DNA of 64,000 nt from Pohlia nutans (GCA_022496805.1 CM040094.1:8393501-8457500), one strand, 5' to 3'. Positions 37,401 through 48,874 are shown, counted from the first letter of the stretch. A program made the numbers and translations. Notes: generated from the sequence alone by a model not told the origin.

Positions 37401-40400
37401 AGTGTGAAACTGTACTGCAAAGGGGCAGACTCGGCCATCCTTAAACGATTGAGAGATCCAGATTCCTCTATGGTTGAAGCAACGGTTCAGCACATTGAGG
37501 AGTTCTCTCGCAACGGTTACCGCACTTTCTGCATAGCCGAACGAGAGGTATGAATCAAATCAGTAGTGGCTCACATGGAGTTTTCATTTTTCTTTTTGTG
37601 AAAAATTTCTGAAATTTGAAGCCCCTACTTACAAAAAAATGTCATGTAAGCGCATCAAATTAGTACACCATGAATTACTGTACCCCTGCCGTTTACTCAG
37701 TTATGGATCTTGTTAAGAAAATTCTTGATGATGGTTTCAAGGGACACAACTTAACAAAAAGTATTCGTTCATTTTATGTTACACGATTTTGGTGTTACAT
37801 TAAATCATGGATGCCACATAATAGAATACAGACTGTAGTCACTACCAAAACATGCATCAATGAGATTTCTATTCATAGTCACGTCATTGATTGAAAATTT
37901 ATTGATGAAATTGTATTCGTTTGTTTCAGATGAGCGAGAGAGAGTTTGAAACCTGGGCTGGACGATTCCTCATTTCAAGTGCCTCAGCGGATGATCGGCA
38001 AGCTCAATTGGCGATTGCCGCTGAGACAATTGAACGGGACATGGTAATATGGTTTGGCAATTTGACTAATATATTAATAGTCGAATGTATTTTAAAGCTT
38101 TCTCAGTTAATTGTAATGCTTTTTTTTGCTCTGATTGGCCAAAGATTTGCAGTTGGTGAATGAAACACGATCCTATGAAACTATATCACTTTAGTACACC
38201 TGATTTTCTGTATGATAACCTGGCTTCTTCATTATAACTTGGCTTCTTTATAATTTTTCTTTAGGTACTCTTAGGAGCTACAGCTGTGGAAGATAAGCTG
38301 CAGGAAGGAGTTGCAGAAACAGTTACCCAGTTAGCACAGGCCGGCATAAGAATCTGGGTGAGCTGCCTCAGCCTAAACTGCTTCAGTTGAGTCATAAAGA
38401 GAAGGTTGAATTTGTGCACCAGGGAATCGCAGGTAGCTTTGACAAAAATTATGTTATTGTAGCAGAACATCTACTACACTAAAATTTTGATTTAATGTCT
38501 AGCAAGAATTGATGTCTTTTACCACAACTCGTTCAAAGGTGAGGAGAAATTGTGTCTGTACAGTACATGGGAGTTTTGTCACTTGTCATTCCCACTTCCA
38601 CCAAGAGCGCCATGTTCCTTCCAAGTGATGAGAGTGACATGAGTTGGCATGCCATGTTTATTATAAAGTTACCACTCATCATCGGAACACTACATCCAGA
38701 AGGCTTACTTGAAGTTTTTATCATTTTAAATTTTAGCAGTAAAAAGTTTTTTTAACATGGACACTAAATCTCCAAAAAGTCAAATAGTGTTGAGAAACAG
38801 TGTCACTAAATCACAATTTTAGTGTAGTAAAAACTCCCCAAAGAAGTATTGTTAGAGCTGCATTAAACCATGTCAATTGTAAGGGCAGTTTCTAATGCAA
38901 ATCTTGGCAATTGTAATGCACCTAGGTTTTCTAGAATACCTCTGGGGTGTGTCTCTATTTGATTACTTTGTAGTTAGTCACTGCTTGATGCCTTCGCAAG
39001 TTAGTGATTTTTTTCAAGTTTTTTATATGACTAGAATAATAAGTGAAGCACACTGATATTCAAGGGACAGGTTCTCACAGGGGACAAGATGGAGACTGCT
39101 GTGACCATCTCCTTGTCTTGCAACCTGCTCACGGACTCCATGCACCTCTTTTTGCTACCAAATGTATTGGGCAAATCTGTTGGTCAATTGCTTCGAAATA
39201 TGCTTGATGAAGCGCGCCGTCATTTTGATGACAAGCTGACTGAAGGTGAATCTCACAGAAGTTAATAAAAAATTTAACTGCAACAAAGTTTTTAATGAAA
39301 TTAGACTGTTTCAGGAACTTTTTGACTACATGAATTATGGGGAGGCCTTCTCATGAAACCAGTGTAACCCCTAAAGGTCCAAGAAGCCCAAATTGGACCT
39401 CATGTTTTTCTCGGTAGTTTTGAGTAGGTCTTATGTCTCACCCTCCGTGGAAAAACTAAATTGGCTAAAAATAGTCATTCTAGACCCTATATCATCAAAT
39501 GCAGTAAAACAATAAAACTTAATTTTTGAACAATTCAGAAAAGCCACCCCGAATTTCGCTTTTAGTCAATCTATTTTTTCCATGGAGGGTGAGATGTGAA
39601 GTTCTTTTTGTTCAAGTTTCTTTCTATTTTGTCCAACGCATGTAATATTCTTCACTAATTCCAATAATATAAAATTTGGTCCCATCTCAATTATATTTTT
39701 CACAATATGATCGATTGAATTTTTTGTTTTAATATCATGAATCCTTGGTCCAAATGGGGTTAAAGATTCTCTATATAATGATGTCTAAAAGTTCCTGAAA
39801 CAGTTCAATTCTACTAAAAAAAAATCATGCTCTGCATCCAACAAGTCCATTTGCTCTATATAATACCACTAGGTATTAGAATGAGCCTGTGTATGCTTGG
39901 GCTTGTAGGGGGTTCTCTGCATTCGGACATGGCAGTTGTGATTGAGGGTCATTCCCTGCGCGTTGCCTTGGAGGCAAACAATCGGAAGAACTTTATGAGG
40001 CTGTGTCAACTTTGCCGCACAGTCATATTTTGTCGAGTGACTCCCGTGCAGAAAGTTCAGGTGTGTGCTTCTTACTGAAAGTAACCCCCTTCTATGGTTG
40101 TTTTTGCAAACTAGGAGTCTCTAGGACTTGCTAGATTAGAGTTATTTGTAAAGTCCAGGAAGATTTTAGCTCGTTTTTTTAGCTTCAAAGGCAGCAAAAA
40201 CGAGTTTTGCCTCCATTTTCTGGGACCAATCACCATACGTTGCATTGTCAGAGGGATTTGAACATGTCATCTTCCCAATGCTAGAGAAGCTCCCCAAAAC
40301 CACTCTTAGGTTCCCGTGGTCGAATAGATATGGGTACCCCTCCCAAAATAGTGTGATTTTCAAGAAACATCCTTTTGGTAAGGAAATAACATTGGAAAAT

Positions 40401-43400
40401 TACAAAAAATAGATGGTACTATAGGCGCCATGGCTGCAGCTATATACATGGTGTTATATACATGGCGTTAAAGATGGAATTTCTAGCACATATAATGAGT
40501 TAGACATAAGTCACACATAGTGAGACGGGTCTCACCAGTACCATACTCCCACTCCAGCCTCATGCTCACCCAAAGCTAGCTGATGTTTGACAGTTCCCAT
40601 GAAGTTTATTTCTAGCCTAAAAAATTAGGCAACAGACAGACTACCCCTCCTTTCCTTTATGGATAACTCATGTTTTTTCAAGAACTTTTAGACAACGTCA
40701 CTCTATTTTTGGACAATAGCTTCCCTTCGTACAGTGAAGAGGCCTTTTTCTGATCAATATATAACTGTAGAGAGGCCTCATGATGGAGATTCTCTTTATG
40801 ATGTTTCTGAAAACCAATGTTAATTTTTACTGGAAACCGTATTAACCCTTAAGCGTCCACACTACAGTTACCCGGTCAAACCCGGCTCATTTTAACCCCT
40901 AAACGTCCTAGCGTCCAGAAACTAGATTACGAACAGATTCAAAGTCTTGTAACTTTCTCATACAATCTCGAATGACTTTCATCCAAGTCATACTTGCAAG
41001 CCTATTAGGTTCTCTTCCAATTAAAATAAATCTTATGTGATGTTGAGATGTTGATAATATTAGAGAGGTCTCCAAATGCAAGTATATCAAATTTGTTGGG
41101 TAGATTCATGTTTGCAATGGACCTCTCATGTACAGTGGGCTACCAATCAAAATGTCGTTTTCGAAATCGCAGTGAGAAAAATGTCAAGACTGCCAACTTT
41201 GAAAGCCTCCCGAGAGCTCAAAAATTAGTATTCTCCCACGAAATGTTTACCAAAGCATTATCTTTAAGTTAATTATATGCATACCAAATTTCAAGGCCAA
41301 AAGATTCACCGACAAAAAGTTATTCAAAATCTACCAACATTGGTAGTTGTGGAAAAAATTTCACTGCTGCCAACTTTGACAGCCTCCTAAAGTTTGAATT
41401 AATTTTTTTTGCCATGAAATTTTTGAAACAAAAACCTCTTTATGTTAATAACATATGGAAAAATTTCAAGGCCAAAAAATTAATACAAAAAAAGATATTA
41501 ACAATCTACCAACATGTGTAGTTGTGGGAAACAATGGAGGAAAACCATTTCATTGCTACCAACTTTGACACGCTCCCAACGGTTGAGAAATTGCCTCTAT
41601 TCACCATGAAATTTTTGGCATCATCTTGCCATCATCCTGCCATCATCCTACTTCACAAAAAAATCTCACATACCATCATCCTACCTCACAAAAAAAAACT
41701 CACATACCATCATCCTGCCTCACAAAAAAAAACTCACATACCATCATCCTGCCATCATCCTGCCTCACAGCCTCACTCACTGAGGAAAAGCCTCACTCAC
41801 TGCCTCACTCACTGCCTCACTCACTCATACACTGAGTAAAAAAAGCTTCTTCATGCATGTATGGTCTTCAATTTTTAAACAAGTGGAGTTTTTGAGATGT
41901 GACAAGTGCACACAATTAAATTTGGCTATCCTTGATTTTTTTGAGAAGCGTTCATGATAAGAGATTGCATCATCTAAAGAATTTCAATTTAGAAGCATGA
42001 TTATCTGACATACTTCAACAATTTCAATGTCTTTAATAAAAGGTATCTCACAACTACACACGTTGGTAGATTGTAAATAATTTATTTTGTATAAACATTT
42101 TGACCTTGAAATTTGGCATGAATGTTGTTAATATAAAGAACATATTGTGCCAAAAAATTCATGGTAAATAGACAATTTCTCAACCGTTGGGAGGGTGTCA
42201 AAGTTGGTAGCAATGAAATGGTTTTCCCCCATTGTTTCCCACAACTACACATGTTGGTAGATTGTTAATATCGTTTTTCATATTAATTTTTTGGCCTTGA
42301 AAGTTTTACAATATGTTATTGACATAAAGAGGTTTTTGCTCCAAGAATTTTATGGCAAACAAAAAATAATTCAATCTTTGAGAGGCTGTCAAAGTTGGCA
42401 GCAGTGAAAAACTTTCCACAACAGCTACCAATGTTGGTAGATTTTGAATAACGTTTATTTGGTGAATCTTTTGGCCTTGAAATTTGGCATGAATGTTGTT
42501 ATCATAAAGATCATGTTGTGCCAAAAATCTCATGGTAAATAGACAATTTGTCAACCGTTGGGAGGGTGTCAAAGTTGGTAGCAATGAAATGGTTTTCCCC
42601 CATTTTTTCCCACAACTACACATGTTGGTAGATTGTTAATATCTTTTTTTGTATTAAGTTTTTGACCTTGAAATTTTTACCATATGTTATTAATATAAAG
42701 AGGTTTTTGTTTCAAAAATTTCATGGCAAAAAAAAATTAATTCAAACTTTAGGAGGCTGTCAAAGTTGGCAGCAGTGAAAAAAATTCCACAACTACCAAT
42801 GTTGGTAGATTTTGAGTAATTTTTTGTTGGTGCATCTTTTGGCCTTGAAATTTGGTATGCATATAATTAACTTAAATATAATTCTTTGGTAAAAATTTCG
42901 TGGGAGAATACTAATTTTTGAGCTCTCGGGAGGCTTTCAAAGTTGGCAGTCTTGAAATGTTTCTCACTGCGATTTCGAAAACGACATTTTGATTGGTAGC
43001 CCACTGTACATCTGAGCCATGCTAATATCTACTTTTAAGGCTAGCATCTACTTCTGTTCAAAGGGAACGGTACGTTTAGGTACGTTTAGGTTAAAGTATA
43101 CTATAATCTTTTTTGGTATTTTTCTTACAAGCTAGGAGGTTGGACCATGTCATGCTTTTTTGATGTTGTTGAATGAATGCATGCACGTAGTCTTGGACTT
43201 ACATGGCCATGTATACTCTGTTGAAGCAGGTGACTCGACTCGTAAGGTCTTATGGTTTTATGGTAGCAGCTGTAGGAGACGGAGCAAACGATGTGGGTAT
43301 GATCAAGGCCGCACAAATAGGGGTGGGAATTCATGGGGGAGAAGGCAATGCAGCGGTCTCCGCCAGCGATTACTCCATTGCTCAATTTCGTTTCGTTGCG

Positions 43401-46400
43401 CGCCTCCTCCTTGTCCATGGAAGATGGTAACTACATTTTCAAACCACTGAGCCCTGTCCTTTCTCCATCTTTCCTTTCAGTGTAGATTTATGCATATAGT
43501 ACAGTCGGGTACAACATGCTTACGATTTTTTTTGGGTCTAAAATTTCAGCATAGTATGTAGGAACTTTGAGGAGCTGTAGGAGGTGCAAAAATGATTCAG
43601 TTTTGAAACCAGTAGAAGACTAGAGTAGGAATGTTCCTTTCAATTTGAGGAGTTGTAGGAGGTGCAAAAATGATTCAATTTTTAAACCAGTAGAAGACTA
43701 GAGTAGGAATGTTCCTTTCAATTTGTAGGTCCATGGGTGCCATATTGAGCACATTACAATTTAGGAAGGGGACATCAAGGGACTATTTTTATGAGGGAGG
43801 AGTCAAAAATTTGTAAGCAACTTGTACCCGACTGTACACTCATTATCATCTTTAGTCTGAGAGCCACAATTAGTTTGAATCGTTTTTACAAATCCTCGGA
43901 CTAATTCCGGTATGTACTATCCAAATTAGTCTGAGGACATATAACAATAAAATATTCTTATCAAATTTAGATTATAATATTTTATTCTTCAAACACCTAA
44001 AAATTAATAATTTCATATTATTTTATTCATATATGACAGGGTAATTTGGATTTTTAAAATTAGTATAGGCCACACCATACCTACATTACTACGAGTTATC
44101 TCAATTAAGTCTTCGACTTGGACTTTCTTCTAATCCCACAATTAGTCCAAGCTTTTGTTATTAGTCTGAATTGGACTAAAAATGATAATGGGTGTAGTAG
44201 TTGTCATCAAAACATAGCCATATTCTATTAAAATGGCCAAGTACTAAGAGAACATCCAGCATGGATTGTTGCAAAATGACATCTAGAAGGGTTTTTTGTG
44301 AGATATTGTATCACGAAGCCTGACATATTCTAATGTAGCCGCAGGAGAACACGACCCTCGGAATTAAGGCCAATTTTTTCAAATCATCCAATGAAAGATA
44401 CTAAAAATTTTAGGGATTTTTTATTACCCCACTGCTTATTAGCAAGTGATGTAAGCATGACTTAGCCAAACGTCTATAACCATGGAGCTTTAAATAAAAA
44501 TGGGGTTGTCTATCATCACTTATAGTAGTCTACAACCTCCCACTTTGAAATTCGAAATTGGACAAGAGTGATAAAAATTTGCCAATTTGCATGCTTGGAG
44601 TGACACAATTAGTTTGAGAAATTGACACAATTAGTTTCTTGCAGGTCATTCTTAAGGAACAAAACCTTGGCTTTATATTCTATCTACAAAAGCATAGTAT
44701 ACACGATGGCCAATTTTTTCTTCTCGTTTTTCTCTGCCTATTCAGCGCAAGCCATTTTCCCTGGGTTATTGCTTTCAACGTTTGATCTGCTGTGGACTTT
44801 GCTCCCTGTCATAGCAGTGGCAGTGTGGGAGCAAGACGTTTGCCATTACACTGCGGAGGACAACCCTCAGATTTATTTGGCCACTCAAATCCGTGGAACT
44901 TACAAATTTGCTGTGGATGTGGGGCAATGGGCCTTATCGGCCATCTGGCACGCAATTGTGGCCTTCTTCTTTCCTTACTTTGTTATGCATCAACCAGAGT
45001 AAGAATCATCACTTTTGCTCACATAATTTAAGCTTTTGTAAACAAGAATTATTGTCCTAGTTTTTTGGCATTACTGTACGTGGCAGGAAATAATTTTTCA
45101 AAAAAATGCCGAAAAGATAAATAAATTTATCAAGTATTTTGTCAAAATCAACAAAAATAAAGTCAACAAAAAGCCCAAAAAAACCTAAAGCACAGCTGGA
45201 AAAATTCCCTTACCTTTTCTGGGCGCCTCACCAGCGGGAGATACCCTTGGCGATACCCTCACAGTGCAATTTAACTTTTGCACCGTGAGATTTCCTCACG
45301 GTGCAAAAAAAATGCACGGGCAGCTCAAAAAAAAATTCCATCCGTGCTTTAGGCTGGTAGAGGCCCCCGCCCTCCGGGCATGCGCGCGTAGTGAGAGACG
45401 TGCATCGCCCTGTTTAGGTTGGCGCCCTCCCAGGGCTCCTCCGGTCTCTCACTACGCATGAGGCCCTCCGGCGGGGGCCTCTACCTTTACGTAACACTCA
45501 ACAAAAACTGCAGACAAAAAATAAAATAAAACGTTTAGGCGTCGGAAAAAATTTTATGTTAGCTATTAATAGCTGATTTCTTAATAACTACTTTTGAAAG
45601 TGTCGACCTCCACTGTTTCAACTTTTACTAAATATTCAACATAGAAGTGTTGACCCTGCCTTCCACGTACGATATTAGAGTTGAATGAAAAGAGTGTCTC
45701 GTAGTGGAAAGAAACCTTAAATTCACCTTAAAGTTGTTTTGAGTTCAAAAAGACTGCAAAACTAGTCTATGGTGAGATGGAGAATAATCTGCACCACCAC
45801 AGGGTGTGGAACTCAAGACCTCCCCAATGCTAGACGAGAGTTCTCACATGTTCTCCCAAGCCAAGAGCCTTGACCATGGAAACTATTCATAAACAATCAT
45901 TGTCAAAAATTATAATTATAGGAAGAGAACTCCACTTGAACTCCGCTTGAAATGCAGTTCTGTTTTTGGGTAACTCTAATGTTGTTATTTTAAAAATTCA
46001 CCAGAACTAGTGAAATGTGTTAATCAAAAAAGAAAAAGAAAAATTGAACAAAAAGAATTTCACATAAGACCTACTCAAAACTACCAAGCAAAATATGGGG
46101 CCTAATTTGGGCTTCTTGGCCTTTAGGGGTGAAGTAGTTCTGAATAGGTCATCTGTGGACTTCTTTTTGTTCAAATGTATTTCTTCATTCTGGTGATAGA
46201 AAATTTTTGGTTGCATGTTAATTATATTTTCTACAATATGATCAATTGAATTTGTGATTCTAAAATCATTAATTCTTGAGAAGGTTGAGTGTATGATGTA
46301 GTGGTTAGTGATATAACCTCTAACTACCTAACCAAGCGTTTTTAGACTTTTGTACAAAATTGAATTTCATTTTCACAGTGTCATGCACTTTTTCCAAGTT

Positions 46401-48702
46401 CAAAAAGTATTATATAATCCAATGGCAAGAGAGCTTTATGCATGTGTGATCCTATAGGAAAAGGGATCATTTGTGAAAATTTAATGCCTCATTTCAGGCC
46501 ACATTGTTCTACTTAAAATTTCTAAGATCTTAGTTCAAAAAAAATCAAAAGTTTTCTTGAAAAAATAAACTCATAAAATTAAGCAACCAAAAAATCTCCA
46601 AAAATCACTACATTTAACCCCTAAAGGACCGCGGTTTTTCTTGTTTTTGAGCATCATTTTCACCTCTTTCCATTCATTTTCTTGTGAATATTATTTTTTC
46701 AATTGATAGGAAATACCAAATCAAACATTTAAATAAAATTTAAGAATTTTTTTGACTAACTTAGCAAATTTATCCATGTCTTCAAAGACAGTCAAAAAAT
46801 ACTCAAAAAGACTACAATTTCATCTATTCACTTCAAACGTTATAATCTTGCAATCTGTACAGTCAAATTCTATGAAACTTTTACTATGCACTCTCTTGGT
46901 AATCTATAACAAGATCCTACGATTAAAGTTGAAAAGTAATAATTTTTGAGGTTTATTTTGAGCCTTGCCCGCACTGCCCATTCTCCCTAAAAAAACCTCT
47001 TTTGTTCCATAACTTCCACTTAAAAAGTCAGAATCAAAAAAAATTAGATCCCCATTTCGGTATTGATATACCAAATTCACATGATTTATTTCAAAAAATA
47101 AAAGTAAAAATTGATAGTGTGGGAACCTACCCGAACATTGAAATGTCCTAGATAGGACACTTGGTCCTTTAGGGGTTAAAGTACATACATTTCAACCCAT
47201 CACAACGAATTTCATCCACAGATTGTGAATATATTATTTGTAATCGAATTATAAAATAATTTGAATCCTATGTTTCAAATTTTATACAAAAATATTGGTA
47301 ATTTTCATATTTTCAAATATTGGTAATTTACAATCATAAATCAAACCATATGGATAGAATCTAAAATTCATATTACAAATTTTGTTTATACGACAAGTTC
47401 AAAATATCCCTCTTAATTGCATTTTATAATGCATTTTTGCAATTCTTCAAATCTAAAGAGGGTTGTAGGCATTTAGAGGTTAACATGTATAGCATTTTAA
47501 GTGTACTTAATATGATAGATTCTCAAGAGTGGAAGGAATATACAAGTATAGAGTATGTCATTAGAAAAGGTGAGTATTTGTGATATACAAGCTTGTGAGT
47601 TTTTTAAAGTGAAATGAGTTTGTGTTTTTTAAAGGTAATTTAGATGCTATCTTTAGCTTTAATCTCTAATTTGACTCTTTAATTAGTGTTACATTTATTG
47701 TATTTCATTCATAGTGAAAACCTCATCATAACATTATTAATTCATGTAGTAGGGATGTCTTTGATGTATTGATGAGTACCTAATTTTAACAAATGCAGCT
47801 CTAACAATTTATTGTAGAGGAGCCTTTTGAGTTATTTAATAATGTTATGATGTTAGTATAGTATTAACCTAATGTGACTAACCTGAAATGGGAATGTACT
47901 AAAACAAATGGATACTAAATTATGCATCAATTTTCATAATATTGATGAATAAAAATCCAATCCTTACATTTTTAATTATTTTTACATTTCATTTCTATTT
48001 TCTAAACTTCTTTCCAATTTTGATGTCTGAAAGAGCTTATTTTCTAAAGTTCTCTTATTGTAATTTTTTAATTTTTACTTTTCAAGATTTTTTTCAATTT
48101 TGCTCAAATTTGAAGCCTTTATTTTTAATTTGAATGAATTAACTAATATTATAATTAGTGATTTTTGGCCATATAGGAGTAGTGGTGAAAGTATTGGATT
48201 ATGGTCTTTTGGAACAACAATATATGTTACGGCAGTTGTCATTGTTAATGTGCAATTAGCTACTCATGTGTCATCATGGACATTGATTCAAATATTGCTA
48301 TTAATTGCTACAGTTTGTTCTTTATTTATCTTTTTGTTGCTTTTATTTATATTTTTCAGTGCAAAAGATATCATTGAAGATCTCGACTCTATAGGATATG
48401 ACTTATTTTATAAGCCGTTGTTTTGGCTATTATTAATATTAAGCCCTGTTATAGCATGTTTTCCAAACATGGTTTGTTCAACTTTCCATGAACGCTCTAA
48501 TCCAACAGATGCTACAATACTACGAGAATTAGAAAATAGATGGCGAGATGGAAAGTTCATAAACAATTCTTTAGATCAAAAAGAAGTAACATATGCACCT
48601 AGTTCTATTAAATCAAAAGAACAAGTTGGATGTATAGTTGAAGAAAATATTGAGGCAAATGAAACTGCAGAATTTCCTTTAGTGGCAAGAGTTATAGCTT
48701 GA
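28443..48702 (+). CDS. P4-type ATPase, phospholipid flippase (18 exons)
   Basis: Exons: 28443-28552, 29448-29691, 31022-31169, 31731-31912, 32422-32565, 33108-33304, 34256-34424, 35631-35993, 36311-36376, 36632-36707, 37351-37547, 37930-38043, 38265-38357, 39071-39245, 39909-40060, 43230-43426, 44645-44998, 48177-48702, about 1,168 residues (family usually 1,100-1,250). All junctions stay in phase and all introns but one have clear GT-AG sites. Landmarks: [19 protein letters not shown] (TM1), actuator motif DGDS (178-181; family DGET/DGES), PISLYMS (TM4), DKTGTLTQN with phosphorylated Asp405, [27 protein letters not shown] (704), GDGANDVGM (826), [14 protein letters not shown], then TM5-10 ending in [10 protein letters not shown]. 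By family knowledge it flips phospholipids to the cytosolic leaflet, usually with a CDC50/ALIS subunit. The start codon is tentative because 28472 also looks like a splice acceptor. The end of exon 8 is ambiguous. Confidence 0.9.
28764..29331. mobile_element. CCCCTAAAGGACC-family MITE in flippase intron 1, split by a second element
   Basis: The outer ends are TTAACCCCTAAAGACCAAG and TTGGTCCTTTAAGGGTTAA. The family core breaks off at GTGATATAA and resumes at AAAATCTGAATTATATTTTT, with another TIR element between. Confidence 0.8.
28890..29246. mobile_element. Nested TIR element, AGAGTTATCCGTAAA ends
   Basis: 357 bp with inverted termini AGAGTTATCCGTAAA and TTTACGGATAACTCT, and subterminal GAGTGG against CCACTC. 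It is inserted in the older MITE. The target duplication is not clear (TA-like). No coding capacity. Confidence 0.75.
30084..30745. mobile_element. Stowaway-type element in flippase intron 2
   Basis: 662 bp. The ends CTCCCTCCGTCCCATAATAA and ATTATGGGACCAAGGGAG are inverted repeats, flanked by TA on both sides. It is longer than a typical Stowaway MITE; the interior is non-coding, with repeated AAAAGTGCACATG-type text at about 30400. Confidence 0.8.
33322..33548. mobile_element. CCCCTAAAGGACC-family MITE next to the exon 6 donor
   Basis: Starts TTGACCCCTAAAGGACCAG and ends CTTGGTCCTTTAGGGTGAAG. It lies only about 18 bp downstream of the exon 6 splice donor at 33304/33305. Confidence 0.8.
34770..34975. 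mobile_element. CCCCTAAAGGACC-family MITE, left end decayed
   Basis: The core TAGTTTTGAGTAGGTCCTAT and the right end CTTGGTCCTTTAGGGGTTAA are clear; the left terminus is lost. Located in flippase intron 7. Confidence 0.7.
38472..38829. mobile_element. TIR element, TACTACACTAAAATTTTGAT ends
   Basis: 358 bp bounded by TACTACACTAAAATTTTGAT and ATCACAATTTTAGTGTAGTA, inverted with one mismatch. It lies in flippase intron 13 and is non-coding. Confidence 0.65.
39364..39763. mobile_element. CCCCTAAAGGACC-family MITE in flippase intron 14, split by a second element
   Basis: The left end is GTAACCCCTAAAGGTCCAAG and the right end ATCCTTGGTCCAAATGGGGTTAA. The core is interrupted after TAGGTCTTATGT and resumes at ATGTGAAGTTC. 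Confidence 0.8.
39437..39593. mobile_element. Nested 157-bp MITE with 4-bp target duplication ATGT
   Basis: The termini CTCACCCTCCGTGGAAAAA and TTTTTTCCATGGAGGGTGAG are inverted repeats with one or two mismatches. ATGT flanks both sides (39433-39436 and 39594-39597). The end resembles Stowaway CTCCCTCCGT but the target duplication is not TA. Confidence 0.8.
40892..43094. mobile_element. TTAA-CCCCTAAACGTCC element (copy 1), interrupted by a 1.9-kb foldback
   Basis: The left end TTAACCCCTAAACGTCC and right end GGTACGTTTAGGTTAA match the termini of the copy at 52924-53795. Internal sequence agrees on both sides of the foldback (TTGATAATATTRGAGAGGTC; TCTACTTYTRAGGCTAG). Located in flippase intron 15. 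Confidence 0.75.
41133..43006. mobile_element. 1.87-kb foldback element, TA target duplication, in flippase intron 15
   Basis: The outer TIRs CAGTGGGCTACCAATCAAAA and TTTTGATTGGTAGCCCACTG are perfect inverted repeats, flanked by TA. CAGT after TA is usual for Tc1/mariner ends. The inverted arms extend far inward (hundreds of bp), with recurring CCAACTTTGACAGCCTCC and its complement. The right arm contains a duplicated unit of about 360 bp (CAACCGTTGGGAGGGTGTC at about 42181 and 42552). The centre has CATCATCCTGCC and CCTCACTCACTG microsatellites. There is no transposase. A transcript through this intron would fold into a very long hairpin. Confidence 0.85.
43502..43834. mobile_element. Tc1/mariner-type MITE, CAGTCGGGTACAA ends, TA duplication
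   Basis: 333 bp bounded by TA-CAGTCGGGTACAACATGC and GCAACTTGTACCCGACTG-TA. It contains a 78-bp tandem duplication starting near 43569 and 43647 (GAGGAGYTGTAGGAGGTG). Located in flippase intron 16. Confidence 0.8.
43837..44194. mobile_element. TIR element sharing the TA of its neighbour
   Basis: The ends CACTCATTATCATCTTTAGTC-like (left, 43837) and GACTAAAAATGATAATGGGTG-like (right, inverted) are 358 bp apart and flanked by TA. The left TA (43835-43836) is also the right TA of the preceding element. Confidence 0.7.
45281..45485. mobile_element. GC-rich foldback sequence in flippase intron 17
   Basis: At 45356-45485, GGTAGAGGCCCCCGCC at the left is mirrored by GGCGGGGGCCTCTACC at the right. 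CGTAGTGAGAGAC pairs with GTCTCTCACTACG further in. A small perfect hairpin, GCACCGTGAG against CTCACGGTGC, precedes it at about 45281-45305. Its base composition contrasts sharply with the AT-rich 3.2-kb intron. Confidence 0.65.
46030..46280. repeat. Rearranged CCCCTAAAGGACC-family fragments
   Basis: Family text appears in both orientations (GACCTACTCAAAACTACC; GGGCTTCTTGGCCTTTAGGGG; AGGTCATCTGTGGACTTC), with missing outer ends, as if two halves recombined head to head. Confidence 0.5.
46614..47179. mobile_element. 566-bp TTAA-CCCCTAAAGGACC element nested in another repeat
   Basis: The perfect outer ends TTAACCCCTAAAGGACC and GGTCCTTTAGGGGTTAA are inserted into an older repeat. The flanking host reads AATCACTACAT on the left and ACATTTCAACCCATCACAA on the right. 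Uninterrupted host copies in the opposite orientation lie near 52460-52530 and 61320-61370. Confidence 0.8.
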
Positions 48703-48714
48703 AGAAAGACTTAG

Positions 48715-48874
48715 AGAGAAATTGTAAGCGATGAAAGGTTTGATGCAACAGATCATACAAACTCTGCCACTTGGGATGGTAAAAAAAGAAGTAGTGGGTT
48801 TCATATGGTCACCCGTCTTTCTGCTCCTCATCAAAAACCTCGGCCACTTCAAGCAGGCCCAGCTCCTTTACATC
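48715..48874 (+). CDS. Probable further coding exon after the flippase stop
   Basis: In the same frame as the last flippase exon, but beyond TGA (48700) and TAG (48712), an open stretch of balanced composition reads VSDERFDATDHTNSATWDG, SSGFHMVTRLSAPHQK and PRPLQAGPAPLHR. It ends CATC followed by a GTAAAT donor. The partial codon C joins GT at the acceptor before 49182 to give CGT, keeping the 487-codon frame open. Either a short intron removes the two stops, or this belongs to a separate transcript. It could be the cytosolic C-terminal tail of the flippase. Family unknown. Confidence 0.5.

Noticed and set aside
40135..40680. Another AGAGTTATCCGTAAA-ended element
   Set aside because: Only the outer ten or so bases resemble the ends and no duplication is visible; too weak to annotate.
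41620..41840. CRISPR-like spaced repeats (CATCATCCTGCC, CTCACAAAAAAAAACTCACA)
   Set aside because: Irregular microsatellite in a eukaryotic foldback loop, with no constant repeat-spacer architecture.
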